Part shown: one piece after another, positions 19,221 through 28,498 of the stretch
Layout of the letters: each line of letters starts with the position of its first letter
Numbering within the stretch: the first letter of the stretch is position 1
Origin: Shewanella sp. UCD-KL12
GTDB lineage: Bacteria; Pseudomonadota; Gammaproteobacteria; Enterobacterales; Shewanellaceae
Assembly: GCF_001957125.1 (NCBI RefSeq)
Contig: NZ_MPHJ01000006.1
Span: forward strand, 241,392 to 305,391
Reading direction: 5' to 3'
DNA: 64,000 nt
Translations under genes and position numbers: made by a program
The notes under the pieces: model-generated
The model's database searches: none
The model's input: the letters and a program-made list of their open reading frames with translations, nothing else
Told to the model about the DNA's origin: nothing

Positions 19221-19415
19221 AATAATTTTCTCAAACATGTAAAATGCGATGGCGGCAGATTACTTGCTCATCAATCAAAGGTCAACGTTCCTCCTCTTAA
19301 AGGCGATATCAAACGCGTTATATCGAACCACGTTGGAATATCGGATATTCCTAATATCATACAAGCTTCCGGTAAAGTACTCGACATAGTAACAACGACT
19401 AGTAACGGAAACACG

Positions 19416-20201
19416 ATGAAAACTAAGCTACCAGCACTACTACTGCCTTTAGCGTTAGGAGCTTGTGGCTCAAGCTCATCAGATGAAGGCTCACTACCAC
19501 CGCAAATGTCGCCTTCACCCGAAAACCCAATTTTTACAGCCCCTGCTAACCCTATTGAACATGAGAAGCCAATTAATCCAATTGAAGGTGAAATTCAGCA
19601 GCCGATTGAGGGTGACCCAGACCACCCAATTGAACGTGAGAAACCTAATAATCCACGTTATAAATGCGCCAATGACCACAGTTATGAGTTTGATGGACGC
19701 TACTATAATTTTTACTCAATAAAAGATGACTCACCATTTAATGCCTGTGATCAAAGCTCACTACAACAGGAGAAGGTGATTAGTTTGCGCACCAGCGACA
19801 TAAGTAATGACATCTATGTAGTAAAACTTACATCAGGGATAAGTTTAAGCTATCTAAGCCTTGAGCAAGGGTTCTCTGAAGTGGAGATCATCAGTTTTAC
19901 TCGCTATTTAATTGATGGAGAGGATGAGTCTGAAGGAGCTCGTAGTGTAGAGAAAAATGTCTGGAGCTATACCCATTTCCATAATGAGGAGATGAAGTAT
20001 CTCTGCAAATATATGGAACACAGATTCGAAACCGAAGATGCAACAAAAACTGAAATCACCAAGATAGAAGAAACTGAATGTTTCATCACTGAAGATAATA
20101 TCGACTATAACCCTTTTAACGCTGAGTACACTTTAATGCAATCTATGACATTTTTCAGACAAAAGGCAGACATGGAGCTTCTGCTTCAGGAGTCAATCTA
20201 A
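19416..20201 (+). CDS. Lipoprotein of unknown function with proline-rich linker
   Basis: The 261-residue protein starts with a lipoprotein signal (LLLPLALGACGSSSS, Cys17). Residues about 30-80 are a low-complexity linker built on a repeated NPIE/QPIE/HPIE pattern rich in Pro and Glu. The folded part (about 82-261) contains four or five cysteines (YKCAND, NACDQS, YLCKYM, ETECFI), which may pair in the periplasm or at the surface. I recognise no family. A LysR-like gene follows 96 bp downstream on the same strand. Confidence 0.7.
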   Translation: MKTKLPALLLPLALGACGSSSSDEGSLPPQMSPSPENPIFTAPANPIEHEKPINPIEGEIQQPIEGDPDHPIEREKPNNPRYKCANDHSYEFDGRYYNFYSIKDDSPFNACDQSSLQQEKVISLRTSDISNDIYVVKLTSGISLSYLSLEQGFSEVEIISFTRYLIDGEDESEGARSVEKNVWSYTHFHNEEMKYLCKYMEHRFETEDATKTEITKIEETECFITEDNIDYNPFNAEYTLMQSMTFFRQKADMELLLQESI

Positions 20202-20297
20202 TTTGAGTAACAAGTGGTGCGAGCGCATCACTTGTTTCAATACAGAACAAAAAAAGGTTATAAATAGATCATAAAACATCTTTTACTAAAGGCACCT

Positions 20298-21092
20298 ATG
20301 AAGCAGTTAAACCTCAATGCTTTAACCGTATTTCTCACCCTATACCATTCAGGTTCAACCCAAAAAGCAGCCCTAAAGCTTGCACGTTCGCAGTCTTATG
20401 TCTCCAAAGTATTAGCGCATTTACGAGAGGAGCTTGATGATCCACTTTTTATTAGAACCTCCTCAGGGCTCGAACCGACAAGCTACGCTAAAGTTATCGC
20501 ACCCAAAATCAAAGAAGCCATGGAGATGATGCGATTTGCAATTGAACCAGAGAGCTTTAACCCACTAGAAATTGATAAAATCACCATTCATTTGGCTGCC
20601 CCTTTTATCGTTCCAATCGGTAAACAACTCATTCAAACGATTAGAAGTCACACCCCAGCAGTTATCGAGTTAAGGGAATGGACGCCGCACTCAGAAGCAT
20701 TGCTTAATGAAGAGCTGGTAGATTTAGGTGTTCACGCACTGCAAGAGAGGCCCCAAAGTATCTATCAGCGTAAAATCATGTCAGTTAGTGGCCAGTATAT
20801 AGGAAATAGAAAAGGGGAATTCGTTAAAACCATTGTAGATAATTACAATGAAAACAAAAGTATCTATCAACAGATGGACACAGACATAAAACCCGGAATA
20901 GTGATCGATAATTACTACCTGCTTGAGCAATTAATGGATGAACATTACAGCTATAGCTTTGCAAATGATGATAATAAAACCAACACACCTACAGATGTTG
21001 CCGTAATATGCAAAGCCGCAAGACGCAATTCACCTAAAGTTCAATGGCTGATGAATATTTGTACCCCAGTCATTAAGCAAACCACATGGTAA
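20298..21092 (+). CDS. LysR-like regulator, short form
   Basis: The N-terminal 65 residues are a typical LysR helix-turn-helix (LNALTVFLTLYHSGSTQKAALKLARSQSYVSKVLAHLREEL, with DDPLFIRTSSGLEPT). The protein is 264 residues, some 30-40 shorter than most LysR proteins, and its effector domain is divergent: few consensus strings are visible after residue 100. It is probably an intact but atypical regulator rather than a truncated one, since it ends cleanly. It may regulate the upstream lipoprotein gene; that is inference from position only. Confidence 0.8.
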   Translation: MKQLNLNALTVFLTLYHSGSTQKAALKLARSQSYVSKVLAHLREELDDPLFIRTSSGLEPTSYAKVIAPKIKEAMEMMRFAIEPESFNPLEIDKITIHLAAPFIVPIGKQLIQTIRSHTPAVIELREWTPHSEALLNEELVDLGVHALQERPQSIYQRKIMSVSGQYIGNRKGEFVKTIVDNYNENKSIYQQMDTDIKPGIVIDNYYLLEQLMDEHYSYSFANDDNKTNTPTDVAVICKAARRNSPKVQWLMNICTPVIKQTTW

Positions 21093-21134
21093 CTCGCCCT
21101 CACCTGATAGAGTAAATTGTAATACCCGCCCTAA

Positions 21135-21854
21135 TCAGCGATTAAAAAAACCGGGAATAATCTGCCTAAAGGTATAGTTAATTCTTGGCTCTGTTACTTT
21201 CATCCGCTTAGGCAACGCATGCTCCCACTCCTCTTGCATCGGCCAATGCATAATCAAGAGGTCCCCAGATTTTAGCGAAAATGTTATCTTCTCTTGAGTC
21301 TGTTTATGCCTAACTACAAAGTCTCTAGCTGCACCAAGTGTCAGTGATGCAATATCACTACCGGTTACGAACTCTGGCTCATTATCACAGTGCCAGCCCA
21401 TGGACTCCGTCCCGTCGCCATAATGGTTAACTAAGACGCCATTAGATAACAAATTAAAATCGCGCTGCAGTTTTTGCCTTAACCTGTTGGCATACTTGGG
21501 CCACTGCTGAGCCTTTACCAATAAGCCTGAATAAAATGTGTCGCAGTTGCTGTCAGCAAACCAAGCTTGGGATCTTGGAATTTTATGTCGCCTACCATAC
21601 ACAGCAATTTCTGGCGATTCGAATGGGTAACGAGCAGCCTCCTTAAGTAAAGCTTGTTGCTGCTCAAAGTTAAGGTAGCCAGATATTAGCGTTACAGGAA
21701 CGCCTAAGCATTTAACATCAACTGACTGTTCATGAATGTGTAAGCTTTCTTCACTCAACTCACCAAAGCCTTCTAAACCTAAGCTCTCTTGTTTCATATC
21801 CTCGCTACTCATAAAGCCATCACTCAAAGAAGCACAACATTTTCCAAGCGACAC
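21135..21854 (-). CDS. AlkB-like 2-oxoglutarate/Fe(II) dioxygenase
   Basis: AlkB-family enzymes oxidatively remove alkyl groups from nucleic acid bases. The C-terminal part has the Fe ligands of the HxD...H set (GWHCDNEPE and WEHALPK) and the 2-oxoglutarate-binding arginines in PRINYTFRQI. The NHYGDGTESMGWH string resembles the ALKBH2/3-like and bacterial AlkB group. The 239-residue frame begins at a GTG; ATG codons 14 and 19 residues later are alternative starts, and no ribosome site settles it. The N-terminal 45 residues look non-conserved. It abuts the second MITE-like copy. Confidence 0.85.
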   Translation of the reverse strand: MSLGKCCASLSDGFMSSEDMKQESLGLEGFGELSEESLHIHEQSVDVKCLGVPVTLISGYLNFEQQQALLKEAARYPFESPEIAVYGRRHKIPRSQAWFADSNCDTFYSGLLVKAQQWPKYANRLRQKLQRDFNLLSNGVLVNHYGDGTESMGWHCDNEPEFVTGSDIASLTLGAARDFVVRHKQTQEKITFSLKSGDLLIMHWPMQEEWEHALPKRMKVTEPRINYTFRQIIPGFFNR

Positions 21855-21870
21855 TCACAGGACATATATT

Positions 21871-22149
21871 ATACCAATCAGTATAAGAAAGTGATCAACT
21901 CAGAACTATTTTTGGCAAACTCACTCGAGGCGAATAAATGATGCAATGGTGATCCCTTGTGATCTTGTTCAACGAAGAAATAGGTAGCCAAAAAAGTTCC
22001 CAAGGGCGAGTTTTAACGGTTTTTATGCGCTGTTAACGAACTTGAACCTAGAGCAACTATGCCCTTCATTCGCTGCCTTACCTCAGAAGCGCTAGACTCC
22101 CGCTGAGCGATCACACCTTTATACTGATTGATATTATACTGATTGGTAT
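21871..22149. mobile_element. MITE-like inverted-repeat element, copy 2
   Basis: A 279-bp relative of the element at 6280-6544, aligned over its whole length with scattered substitutions. The left terminal repeat is ATACCAATCAGTATAA. The right end is present twice in tandem (TATACTGATTGATAT then TATACTGATTGGTAT), which accounts for the extra length. The inner TTTTTGGC/GCCAAAAAA arm is kept. It lies between the AlkB-like gene and rlmG, with its right edge 55 bp before the rlmG start. Confidence 0.8.
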
Positions 22150-22204
22150 TGAACACTAAATCTGCGATAATGCGCGCCCTCATTTTATTGGCGAAGTTTG
22201 ACTT

Positions 22205-23467
22205 ATGACAACTCATTTTTCAGTAGCGGATATCGAACTTGAATTACAGCGATATCCTAGCAATCAGGAATCAAATTTACAGGCATGGGATGCTGCAGAT
22301 GAACACCTGATTAAGCACCTCTGTGAAATTGAACAATCTGCAATCAGCACAGCCATCATCAATGATAACTTTGGTGCATTAACGGCAAGTCTCATCTCTA
22401 TCGATAAAGATTGGCCACTGTGCGTTGAGACTGATGCTAAAACAAGCCTATTAGGCGCGCAGCAAAACTTAGCAGCAAACCAAATCGCTAGTGATAAGAT
22501 TCGTTGGTTTAACAGCCGAGAGGTGATGCCAACATCCCTTGAGTTAGTGCTAATGAAGCTGCCTAAAAACCTGACCTATTTCGCCCACCAGCTTAAGCGG
22601 TTATCTCAGGTGTTACCTGAAGGCACTCAAGTTCTGATAGGTGCCAAAGCCAAATCGATTAATAAGTCTCTATTAGAAGTGTTGGCTAAAAACTTAGGCC
22701 CCGCCAGTGCGAGCTTAACGTGGAAGAAAACCCGAGTCATCACCTGTATCAGTGATGGCAAGGCACGTTCGCTGCCCAAAGAAGTTCTTTGGTCTATTCC
22801 TGAGCTTAAACTAGATATTAGCAATCTAAGTAATGTGTTTGCCGCTAACAAGTTAGATATCGGTGCACGTATCATGATAGACAATATGCCTAAGGGTGAC
22901 TTTAAGTCTATTATCGACTTAGGTTGTGGCAATGGTGTCTTAGGCTTACATGCCAAACAATTGTTTCCTAAAGCCTATGTCCACTTTGTCGATGACTCTG
23001 AGATGGCGATAGCATCAGCCAAGCAGAACTGGGCCCTCAACAAATTAGATACTGAAGGCTTATCAGGTGAGCAAGCCACCTTCGGCTGGGACGACTGTTT
23101 GACTCACCTTAGTGACGGCGTTCGCCCAGATTTGATACTGTGTAACCCCCCTTTTCACCAAGGTGAAGCCATTACCGATCACATCGCTTGGCAGATGTTC
23201 TTACAGTCTTGGCGCGCCCTGAAAAATGGCGGTATTTTACATGTCGTCGGTAACCGACACTTGGCCTACCATATTAAACTGCAACGCATCTTTAAAAACT
23301 GCACTACGGTAGAGTCCAACGGCAAATTTGTTATCTTACAGGCACAAAAAATCAGCAAAAAAGCTGAGCCATTTGAGGCTCAAGGCTCTGACTTGAACAA
23401 TGACGCTAGTGACACTCAAGCTGATGAACCACATCCACAGAGTGGGCTTTATGGCGCAAGGAAGTAA
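22205..23467 (+). CDS. rlmG: 23S rRNA (guanine-1835-N2)-methyltransferase RlmG
   Basis: RlmG methylates G1835 of 23S rRNA with S-adenosylmethionine. The 420-residue protein has the duplicated MTS-type architecture: a degenerate N-terminal domain beginning with [22 protein letters not shown], and a catalytic C-terminal domain with the SAM motif [12 protein letters not shown] (about 235-246) and the catalytic NPPFHQG (about 317-323). A C-terminal tail rich in Asp, Ala and Gln extends beyond the fold. It is a single gene ending in a hairpin at 23464. Confidence 0.95.
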   Translation: MTTHFSVADIELELQRYPSNQESNLQAWDAADEHLIKHLCEIEQSAISTAIINDNFGALTASLISIDKDWPLCVETDAKTSLLGAQQNLAANQIASDKIRWFNSREVMPTSLELVLMKLPKNLTYFAHQLKRLSQVLPEGTQVLIGAKAKSINKSLLEVLAKNLGPASASLTWKKTRVITCISDGKARSLPKEVLWSIPELKLDISNLSNVFAANKLDIGARIMIDNMPKGDFKSIIDLGCGNGVLGLHAKQLFPKAYVHFVDDSEMAIASAKQNWALNKLDTEGLSGEQATFGWDDCLTHLSDGVRPDLILCNPPFHQGEAITDHIAWQMFLQSWRALKNGGILHVVGNRHLAYHIKLQRIFKNCTTVESNGKFVILQAQKISKKAEPFEAQGSDLNNDASDTQADEPHPQSGLYGARK

Positions 23468-23487
23468 CTTGCTCGATAGCAAGTTAC
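23464..23487 (+). terminator. rlmG terminator
   Basis: GTAACTTGCT, loop CGAT and AGCAAGTTAC form a perfect 10-bp stem that includes the stop codon; CTCTTTTTAAA follows. A plausible rho-independent terminator. Confidence 0.7.
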
Positions 23488-23682
23488 AACTCTCTTTTTA
23501 AATAGGGTTCATTGGACTGACGTTGTATTTGTTAGTCTGCTATAAACCCTAGCTGTATTGATATCAACCGCCGGACAGGCGGTAGGTTACATAAAAGACA
23601 AAACCTTCAAGCATAAATACCAATATCAAAACAGCTCAATGAGCCCAGCAAAAATGTAATCAGCCTTCATTCGAAGGCTAAA

Positions 23683-24246
23683 CTAAAATTGATAACTCAC
23701 ACCGATACTGAAATTTTGTACGATAAGCTCTTGGATTGGCACGTACTGGTATTCTAGGTTAAGGCCTACACCTGATTGAAAGCGTATCCCCCAACCTACT
23801 GCGCCATAGAAATCTGTGCCGTCTGTTTCAATACTCTCTGTAGTACCGCTACCAAAAACACCTGAAACATCATAGTTAAGCTGATTGGCACTAGCCCCTA
23901 GCTTGGCATATAAGCTATTACTTGCAGACAGTGGCACTTGAGCATAAACAGCCGCACGCACTCCTTTATAACTGATATTATCCACGGTGGAGAAAAAGCT
24001 GGTAAATACACTCGCGACGCCGCCACTGCCGCTGAACACACTCCCCTCTAAACCGAAGTTATCATTGAGCATATATCTATAATAAACATCTATGCCAACG
24101 CTATCTCCACCACCGTATTCCTCACCATTAGCTGCTTCAAAATCTTGACCACCATAACCAACATTACCACCAATAATATGATTCGACTCTCCAGCCAACG
24201 CGCTAAAACTCAACATAGATGTGAGTACTATCGATAACAACTTCAT
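23683..24246 (-). CDS. Outer-membrane beta-barrel protein (paralogue of 25867-26445)
   Basis: A 187-residue secreted protein with a signal peptide (about 1-18, cleaved after SALA) and a small eight-strand-like barrel pattern of alternating residues ending in YQF, the usual C-terminal outer-membrane signal. Shared strings with the paralogue include ESNH.IGG, YYRYM, PLSASNSLYAK and GLNLEYQYVP. The fold resembles the OmpA-like/opacity-type beta-barrel group; the role is unknown. The only regulatory hint is a CRP-like site some 135 bp upstream. Confidence 0.85.
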   Translation of the reverse strand: MKLLSIVLTSMLSFSALAGESNHIIGGNVGYGGQDFEAANGEEYGGGDSVGIDVYYRYMLNDNFGLEGSVFSGSGGVASVFTSFFSTVDNISYKGVRAAVYAQVPLSASNSLYAKLGASANQLNYDVSGVFGSGTTESIETDGTDFYGAVGWGIRFQSGVGLNLEYQYVPIQELIVQNFSIGVSYQF

Positions 24247-24380
24247 TAAAAATCCCTTTTCCTTAAATAGAGGCCACGTGCCTGTATAAGCGACGTGGAT
24301 CAGACGGTTCTACTCAGCAAGTGCCAATAACGGCACCAAGCCAAGTGGAGGGATAATAATTCAAGGGGTGGGATAACAAC

Positions 24381-24396
24381 CGTGATCTAAGTCACA
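24381..24396. promoter_or_regulatory. Candidate CRP-binding site
   Basis: CGTGATCTAAGTCACA differs little from the CRP consensus TGTGA-N6-TCACA. It lies about 135 bp upstream of the beta-barrel gene at 23683-24246, on the promoter side. The rest of the 425-bp gap (24247-24671) shows no gene or other clear site. Confidence 0.5.
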
Positions 24397-24671
24397 CTCG
24401 CCCGTCTTGCGTAACCTAACAACGAAATAGGTATCAAGGATAAGAGCGTAAATGTCGAAATATCTATATGCATTCGAACATTACGTTTAGACAAATCTCG
24501 CTAAAACAAGATTCTGAAATGCCATCAAAGTGAAAAGTGCATGCCCAGCACTAGGAAGCTATTGGTAATTGATAATTGATAAGTAATAAGGAAAAATGAA
24601 AGCGAACTCCCCCATACCAGTTCAGCTAATTACTAGCGCAAAAAATACAGTCAGCCTTCAATGAAAAGCGC

Positions 24672-25757
24672 TTACCAACGGGCAAAGTGATCTTCGGTTA
24701 ACCCGAGTACATTATGTAGATGATGTTTTTTACCAAAGTTATCGGTGACATGGCCAGAGTACTCACCGATATATTGTCGGAAGTTACTTTTAAGGAAGAT
24801 AAGGTTGAGCTTCTCTGAGCGGCAGTTTCTTGGCTGAAAGCTTAACTCTAAATTGCCATCATATGAAAATATTCGCCAAGCAGAAGCGCTGTTATTGGCT
24901 CTATCATTGGCTCTGTCATTGTAATGACCTGAATTTCGCTCAAATTCAAACTGCACAGGACCTAAGAGGTGGCGCTCGCCATTGATCCAAAACACATTCT
25001 CACAAGCACCCGTTTCATTTACACCAGCAGCCAGGTTAAGCCCCATGATCCCATCGGGAGTGTGGGCATTAATACTCGCCCAGCGCCAACTGGTTTCCCT
25101 GCGCATGTAGCCAGCAGAGAAATCATAACCCGCTAAAGCATGGTTTAACGGTTGAGGCTCGCCATGAACCGTCAACGTACCTTTTGGCTTTAATCCATTG
25201 TGCTTCTGCGTATAAGTCCAGCCGCTATAGCCTGTTGGCGAGCAAAGTGCGATAGGTAAACTTAAAGGTAATGCTTCAAGCTCAAGCTCTGCATCAATGG
25301 TTTTAGTTGAGATGAATAGATGCCATATACCTTCAACTAGATTAAACCTGATCTGGCCTTTACCGCTGCTGATCTGGCCAACGCCTGACATAGGAGAAGG
25401 GGTTAATTGATAGCCGAGCCCCAAAGGCTTGAGCCAACTTGTCTCAGTTATCCTATTTTTACTGATGTCATAAAGATAACAAAATGCACTGCCGACATAG
25501 CGAATATCAGCAATAGCGACACCTATGATGTATCTGGGCGTCGTTAAACTGACAAACTGGAACTGCTTAAAGTCAAAGTGCCTGCCCATTACGGAAGCAG
25601 GCTTATCCATCTCATTGAAATAGTTAAACTCTGAAAGCGAGAGCTCAGCAACCGGACCATCAAAATAGCCATAACTTGGGCGACCGTGCTCATCAATCAG
25701 CGAGCTTGGTGCCTCCATGGTAATAATTTGAGCTGTTTTGGTTTGCTCTGTGCTCAT
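24672..25757 (-). CDS. DUF2804 family protein
   Basis: The 361-residue protein has no signal peptide or membrane helix and matches my recollection of the DUF2804 family across its length, with repeated aromatic beta-strand motifs (GYFDGPVAELSLSEFNYFN, PTGYSGWTYTQKHNG, GYDFSAGYMRRETSWRWAS and LNLAAGVNETGACENVFWING). The family has no established activity; the fold is thought to be beta-rich, possibly related to lipocalin-like lipid-binding or hydroxyneurosporene-type proteins. It sits between two paralogous outer-membrane barrels on the same strand, with gaps of 100 bp or more. Confidence 0.8.
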   Translation of the reverse strand: MSTEQTKTAQIITMEAPSSLIDEHGRPSYGYFDGPVAELSLSEFNYFNEMDKPASVMGRHFDFKQFQFVSLTTPRYIIGVAIADIRYVGSAFCYLYDISKNRITETSWLKPLGLGYQLTPSPMSGVGQISSGKGQIRFNLVEGIWHLFISTKTIDAELELEALPLSLPIALCSPTGYSGWTYTQKHNGLKPKGTLTVHGEPQPLNHALAGYDFSAGYMRRETSWRWASINAHTPDGIMGLNLAAGVNETGACENVFWINGERHLLGPVQFEFERNSGHYNDRANDRANNSASAWRIFSYDGNLELSFQPRNCRSEKLNLIFLKSNFRQYIGEYSGHVTDNFGKKHHLHNVLGLTEDHFARW

Positions 25758-25866
25758 TAACCCTTTCCAGTTTCATCATCGAATTTTTACTCTAACCTGA
25801 TAAGGGCTATTTTAAAAGTATCAAGACGCTATATGGATACGTGGAAAGCAAACGCCAAAAGCGCTA

Positions 25867-26445
25867 TTAAAATGCGTAGTTAACACCAACATTGTAACTT
25901 TTTAATGTTAAATTGCTCATTGGCACATGCTGATACTCGGCATTCAAACCTAAGCCATTTTGGAACCTAAACTCCCAGCCGATAGCGCCGTAGAAGCCAT
26001 TATCCGTTTCGCTCACGCTGACCCTGTCTTTATCTTGGCTAATATCATAATTAATCCATTGATACGCTGCGCCCGCTTTGGCATACAGACTATTACTGGC
26101 ACTTAAAGGCAGCTTTCCATAGGCCGTAGTGCGTACGCCACGATAGCTGAGTCCTTTAACATCATGCCAGATATCCGAAAAGATACTAAAAGCACCACCA
26201 GAGCCAGACATACCACCGACTTCAACACCAAAGTGTTCATTAATCATGTATCGATAGTAGATATCAGCGGTAATGCTATCGCTGAAGTTAGCACTGCCAT
26301 GCTCTTTTGTTTCAAAATCATGGAAACCATAACCTAAGGTTCCCCCAATATAGTGATTAGATTCTATGGGTTGAGCTTGGATTGACTGACTCAGAAGTAA
26401 TAAAGGTGCAGTAAGAATAAGCGGGAGAGAAAGCAATTTATACAT
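25867..26445 (-). CDS. Outer-membrane beta-barrel protein (paralogue of 23683-24246)
   Basis: A 192-residue secreted protein with a signal peptide of about 24 residues and a C-terminal Phe (VNYAF). It aligns with the barrel at 23683-24246 over its whole length, keeping YYRYMIN, GSGGAFSIFS, PLSASNSLYAK and GLNAEYQHVP. The two look like an older duplication separated by the DUF2804 gene. The function is unknown. Confidence 0.85.
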   Translation of the reverse strand: MYKLLSLPLILTAPLLLLSQSIQAQPIESNHYIGGTLGYGFHDFETKEHGSANFSDSITADIYYRYMINEHFGVEVGGMSGSGGAFSIFSDIWHDVKGLSYRGVRTTAYGKLPLSASNSLYAKAGAAYQWINYDISQDKDRVSVSETDNGFYGAIGWEFRFQNGLGLNAEYQHVPMSNLTLKSYNVGVNYAF

Positions 26446-26612
26446 TGTGGGGCCTAAAGGTGAATCGATAAAACTAATGGCAGCATATTAGCAAAGCTAG
26501 CTGTATTAGAGCTTAACGAAAACAGCGCCAGACTTGCTGTGGAATCGCAAACTAATTCTGGTATGCTGATACCACCTAACTTTTGCTCTAACGAAAAAAG
26601 AAAATCATCAAA

Positions 26613-27179
26613 ATGAAACGTCTCTTTCTACTGATAACCGCATCTATTTTTCTGTCGGCTTGTGCGAGTCAAACACCAAGTCATATAGCCATACACCCAC
26701 AAGTGCCTGAAGTTCAAAAACAAAGCCATTCGCGCCAAACGCTAGCGATTGAGACCATAGATACACGCTCAGCAAACTTCATTGTGCGATTTAGTAATAA
26801 TGATAATGCAGCAAGACTTGTCAGCCCCTCTGAAGCACCAAGAAAACAGTTAGATGAGCTGTTTCGTCAAGGGTTTACCCAAGCTGGCTATCAGGTAGAT
26901 CCAAGCTCAGTCAACCATATGCAGTTCCAACTAGAGCAACTACTAACAGATGTTGATGAATCAACCTTTGGCTTTGAAGCTAGAAGTAATATCATCATTA
27001 ACGTCATCGCAAAAAACAGTAACCAAGAACTCACGAAACGATACTCTGCACGTGGCACATTATCTGGCCCATTCAGCGCAGACTTTGCGACCTTAGAGCT
27101 TGAAATAAACAAACTATTTGGGCAGCTAACCGCAGATATTCTTAATGACCCAGAACTGAATAGCTTTATTCAACAGTAA
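26613..27179 (+). CDS. YajG-like lipoprotein
   Basis: The 188-residue precursor has a lipobox LSAC (Cys17). The mature part resembles the YajG family: it has the DTRS motif near residue 50, LDELFRQGFTQAGYQVD, and a C-terminal half predicted as mixed alpha/beta. YajG is a conserved gammaproteobacterial lipoprotein of unknown role, often encoded close to ampG or bolA. Here a cyclophilin gene follows after 48 bp and an ampG-type gene lies 1.3 kb downstream, in keeping with that neighbourhood. Confidence 0.85.
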   Translation: MKRLFLLITASIFLSACASQTPSHIAIHPQVPEVQKQSHSRQTLAIETIDTRSANFIVRFSNNDNAARLVSPSEAPRKQLDELFRQGFTQAGYQVDPSSVNHMQFQLEQLLTDVDESTFGFEARSNIIINVIAKNSNQELTKRYSARGTLSGPFSADFATLELEINKLFGQLTADILNDPELNSFIQQ

Positions 27180-27227
27180 TCATTCATAACTGCTATTAAT
27201 GTCAAATAAAATAAACAGGGAAGCCTT

Positions 27228-27824
27228 ATGTTCCATAGATTTAGCGCACTAATTTTACTGGTATTAATCACTTGTATGAGCCCAATAGCTTCAGCTATCG
27301 ACATTCAAGAAAATACCCTTTACCCACAGGTTGAACTCGACACCAGTATGGGCAAAATCGTCGTTGAACTCGATAGAACACGAGCGCCGATCACGGTCGA
27401 TAATTTTCTGACTTATGTGGTAAAAGGTCATTACGACAATACGCTTTTTCATCGAGTCATTGCTGACTTCGTTGTCCAAGGTGGTGGGTTAGATCTCAAG
27501 CAAGAGGAGAAGCCCTATGACGCTCCTATTGTTAACGAGTCTGGTAACGGCCTATCCAATGCACCAGGCACTATCGCTATGGCAAGAGACAATGACCCTC
27601 ATTCTGCCACCAGCCAGTTTTACTTCAATGTCGGAGACAATGAAAGATTAGATCCCTCTTCAAGGCGATGGGGATACGCCGTTTTTGGTGAGATAACTGA
27701 AGGTGAGGAGGTGCTCGCGGCAATGGCACTTGTTGCAACCGAACATAACAGTAAACTTGATTGGCCAGACTTCCCCGTCGAAGACATTATTCTAAAAAAA
27801 GCAACATTACTGCCAAGAAAATAG
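27228..27824 (+). CDS. Periplasmic cyclophilin-type peptidyl-prolyl isomerase
   Basis: The 198-residue protein has an N-terminal signal (cleavage near ASA-ID) followed by a bacterial cyclophilin domain. Active-site motifs are FHRVIADFVVQGGG, containing the catalytic Arg, and SATSQFYFNV. It probably speeds proline isomerisation in secreted proteins, like PpiA. It follows the YajG-like gene by 48 bp and is likely cotranscribed. The neighbour suggests a general cell-envelope role only. Confidence 0.93.
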   Translation: MFHRFSALILLVLITCMSPIASAIDIQENTLYPQVELDTSMGKIVVELDRTRAPITVDNFLTYVVKGHYDNTLFHRVIADFVVQGGGLDLKQEEKPYDAPIVNESGNGLSNAPGTIAMARDNDPHSATSQFYFNVGDNERLDPSSRRWGYAVFGEITEGEEVLAAMALVATEHNSKLDWPDFPVEDIILKKATLLPRK

Positions 27825-27974
27825 GGATACGCTTAGGCGTGAAAAATGCCTAACCAATTAATAAATGTAATGAAATATTTTGGAATTCAAATTTGTTCAA
27901 AATAATTCACAAATATTGTTCAGAGTTCAATTTTTAGTCCTATACTGATTAGGTTGTAATAAGGAGGCGATTTG

Positions 27975-28301
27975 ATGACCCCAAATGAGTTCATCGATAA
28001 TAAAGCGCCCCAGTTGGCCCAATATGGAAAAGCGTTTTTGAGCAATCAACTCGATTTTAATGAGGTTCAACTATACCTATGGGACACCCTAGAAGAGTGG
28101 CAACAGTTCAATCATCAGGGTGACGCGCAGTCAGATATGGAGAAAGTGTTTTGGCACCTACTGCATGCCTTTGACAAGTGGCCTGATTGGATGATCCGCG
28201 GCAATCATTACCTGCGTAAGCAAGTAGATGAGTGTTGTGATTACCTTAATCTTGGTGGCCAAATGCCAAATGGCTGTGTTGGGAGCAGACCTAACTCCTA
28301 G
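27975..28301 (+). CDS. Conserved hypothetical protein, small and soluble
   Basis: An acidic 108-residue protein starting MTPNEFID. AGGAGG at 27962-27967 is ideally placed for the ATG at 27975; an in-frame TTG just before it is not needed. The sequence is rich in Trp (LYLWDTLEEWQQF, VFWHLLHAFDKWPDW) and ends with two Cys in the last third (DECCDYL). No membrane helix or signal is seen. I do not recognise the family. A strong terminator follows. Confidence 0.75.
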   Translation: MTPNEFIDNKAPQLAQYGKAFLSNQLDFNEVQLYLWDTLEEWQQFNHQGDAQSDMEKVFWHLLHAFDKWPDWMIRGNHYLRKQVDECCDYLNLGGQMPNGCVGSRPNS

Positions 28302-28334
28302 TTTTAAAATACTTGAAAAGTAACTGTAAAAACC

Positions 28335-28365
28335 AAGCCCAAACATCGTGTTTGGGCTTTTTTAT
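28335..28365 (+). terminator. Rho-independent terminator
   Basis: AAGCCCAAACA, loop TCG and TGTTTGGGCTT form an 11-bp perfect stem followed by TTTTTA. It ends the small gene at 27975-28301. Confidence 0.92.
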
Positions 28366-28498
28366 GTCCATTTTAAAACAGCAGAGTTTTCATCGTTGAA
28401 AATTAAGTACTTAAAATTAATTTACTTAAACTAACTGTCTATAGTCATTCGCTTAGATACATATTAAGCTAGGGCTAACATCAATCAGAATACTTCGC

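Noticed and set aside
22013..22216. Open frame of about 67 codons on the minus strand within MITE copy 2
   Set aside because: It covers the element's right end and the rlmG start, has no ribosome site, and is not preserved in the copy at 6280.
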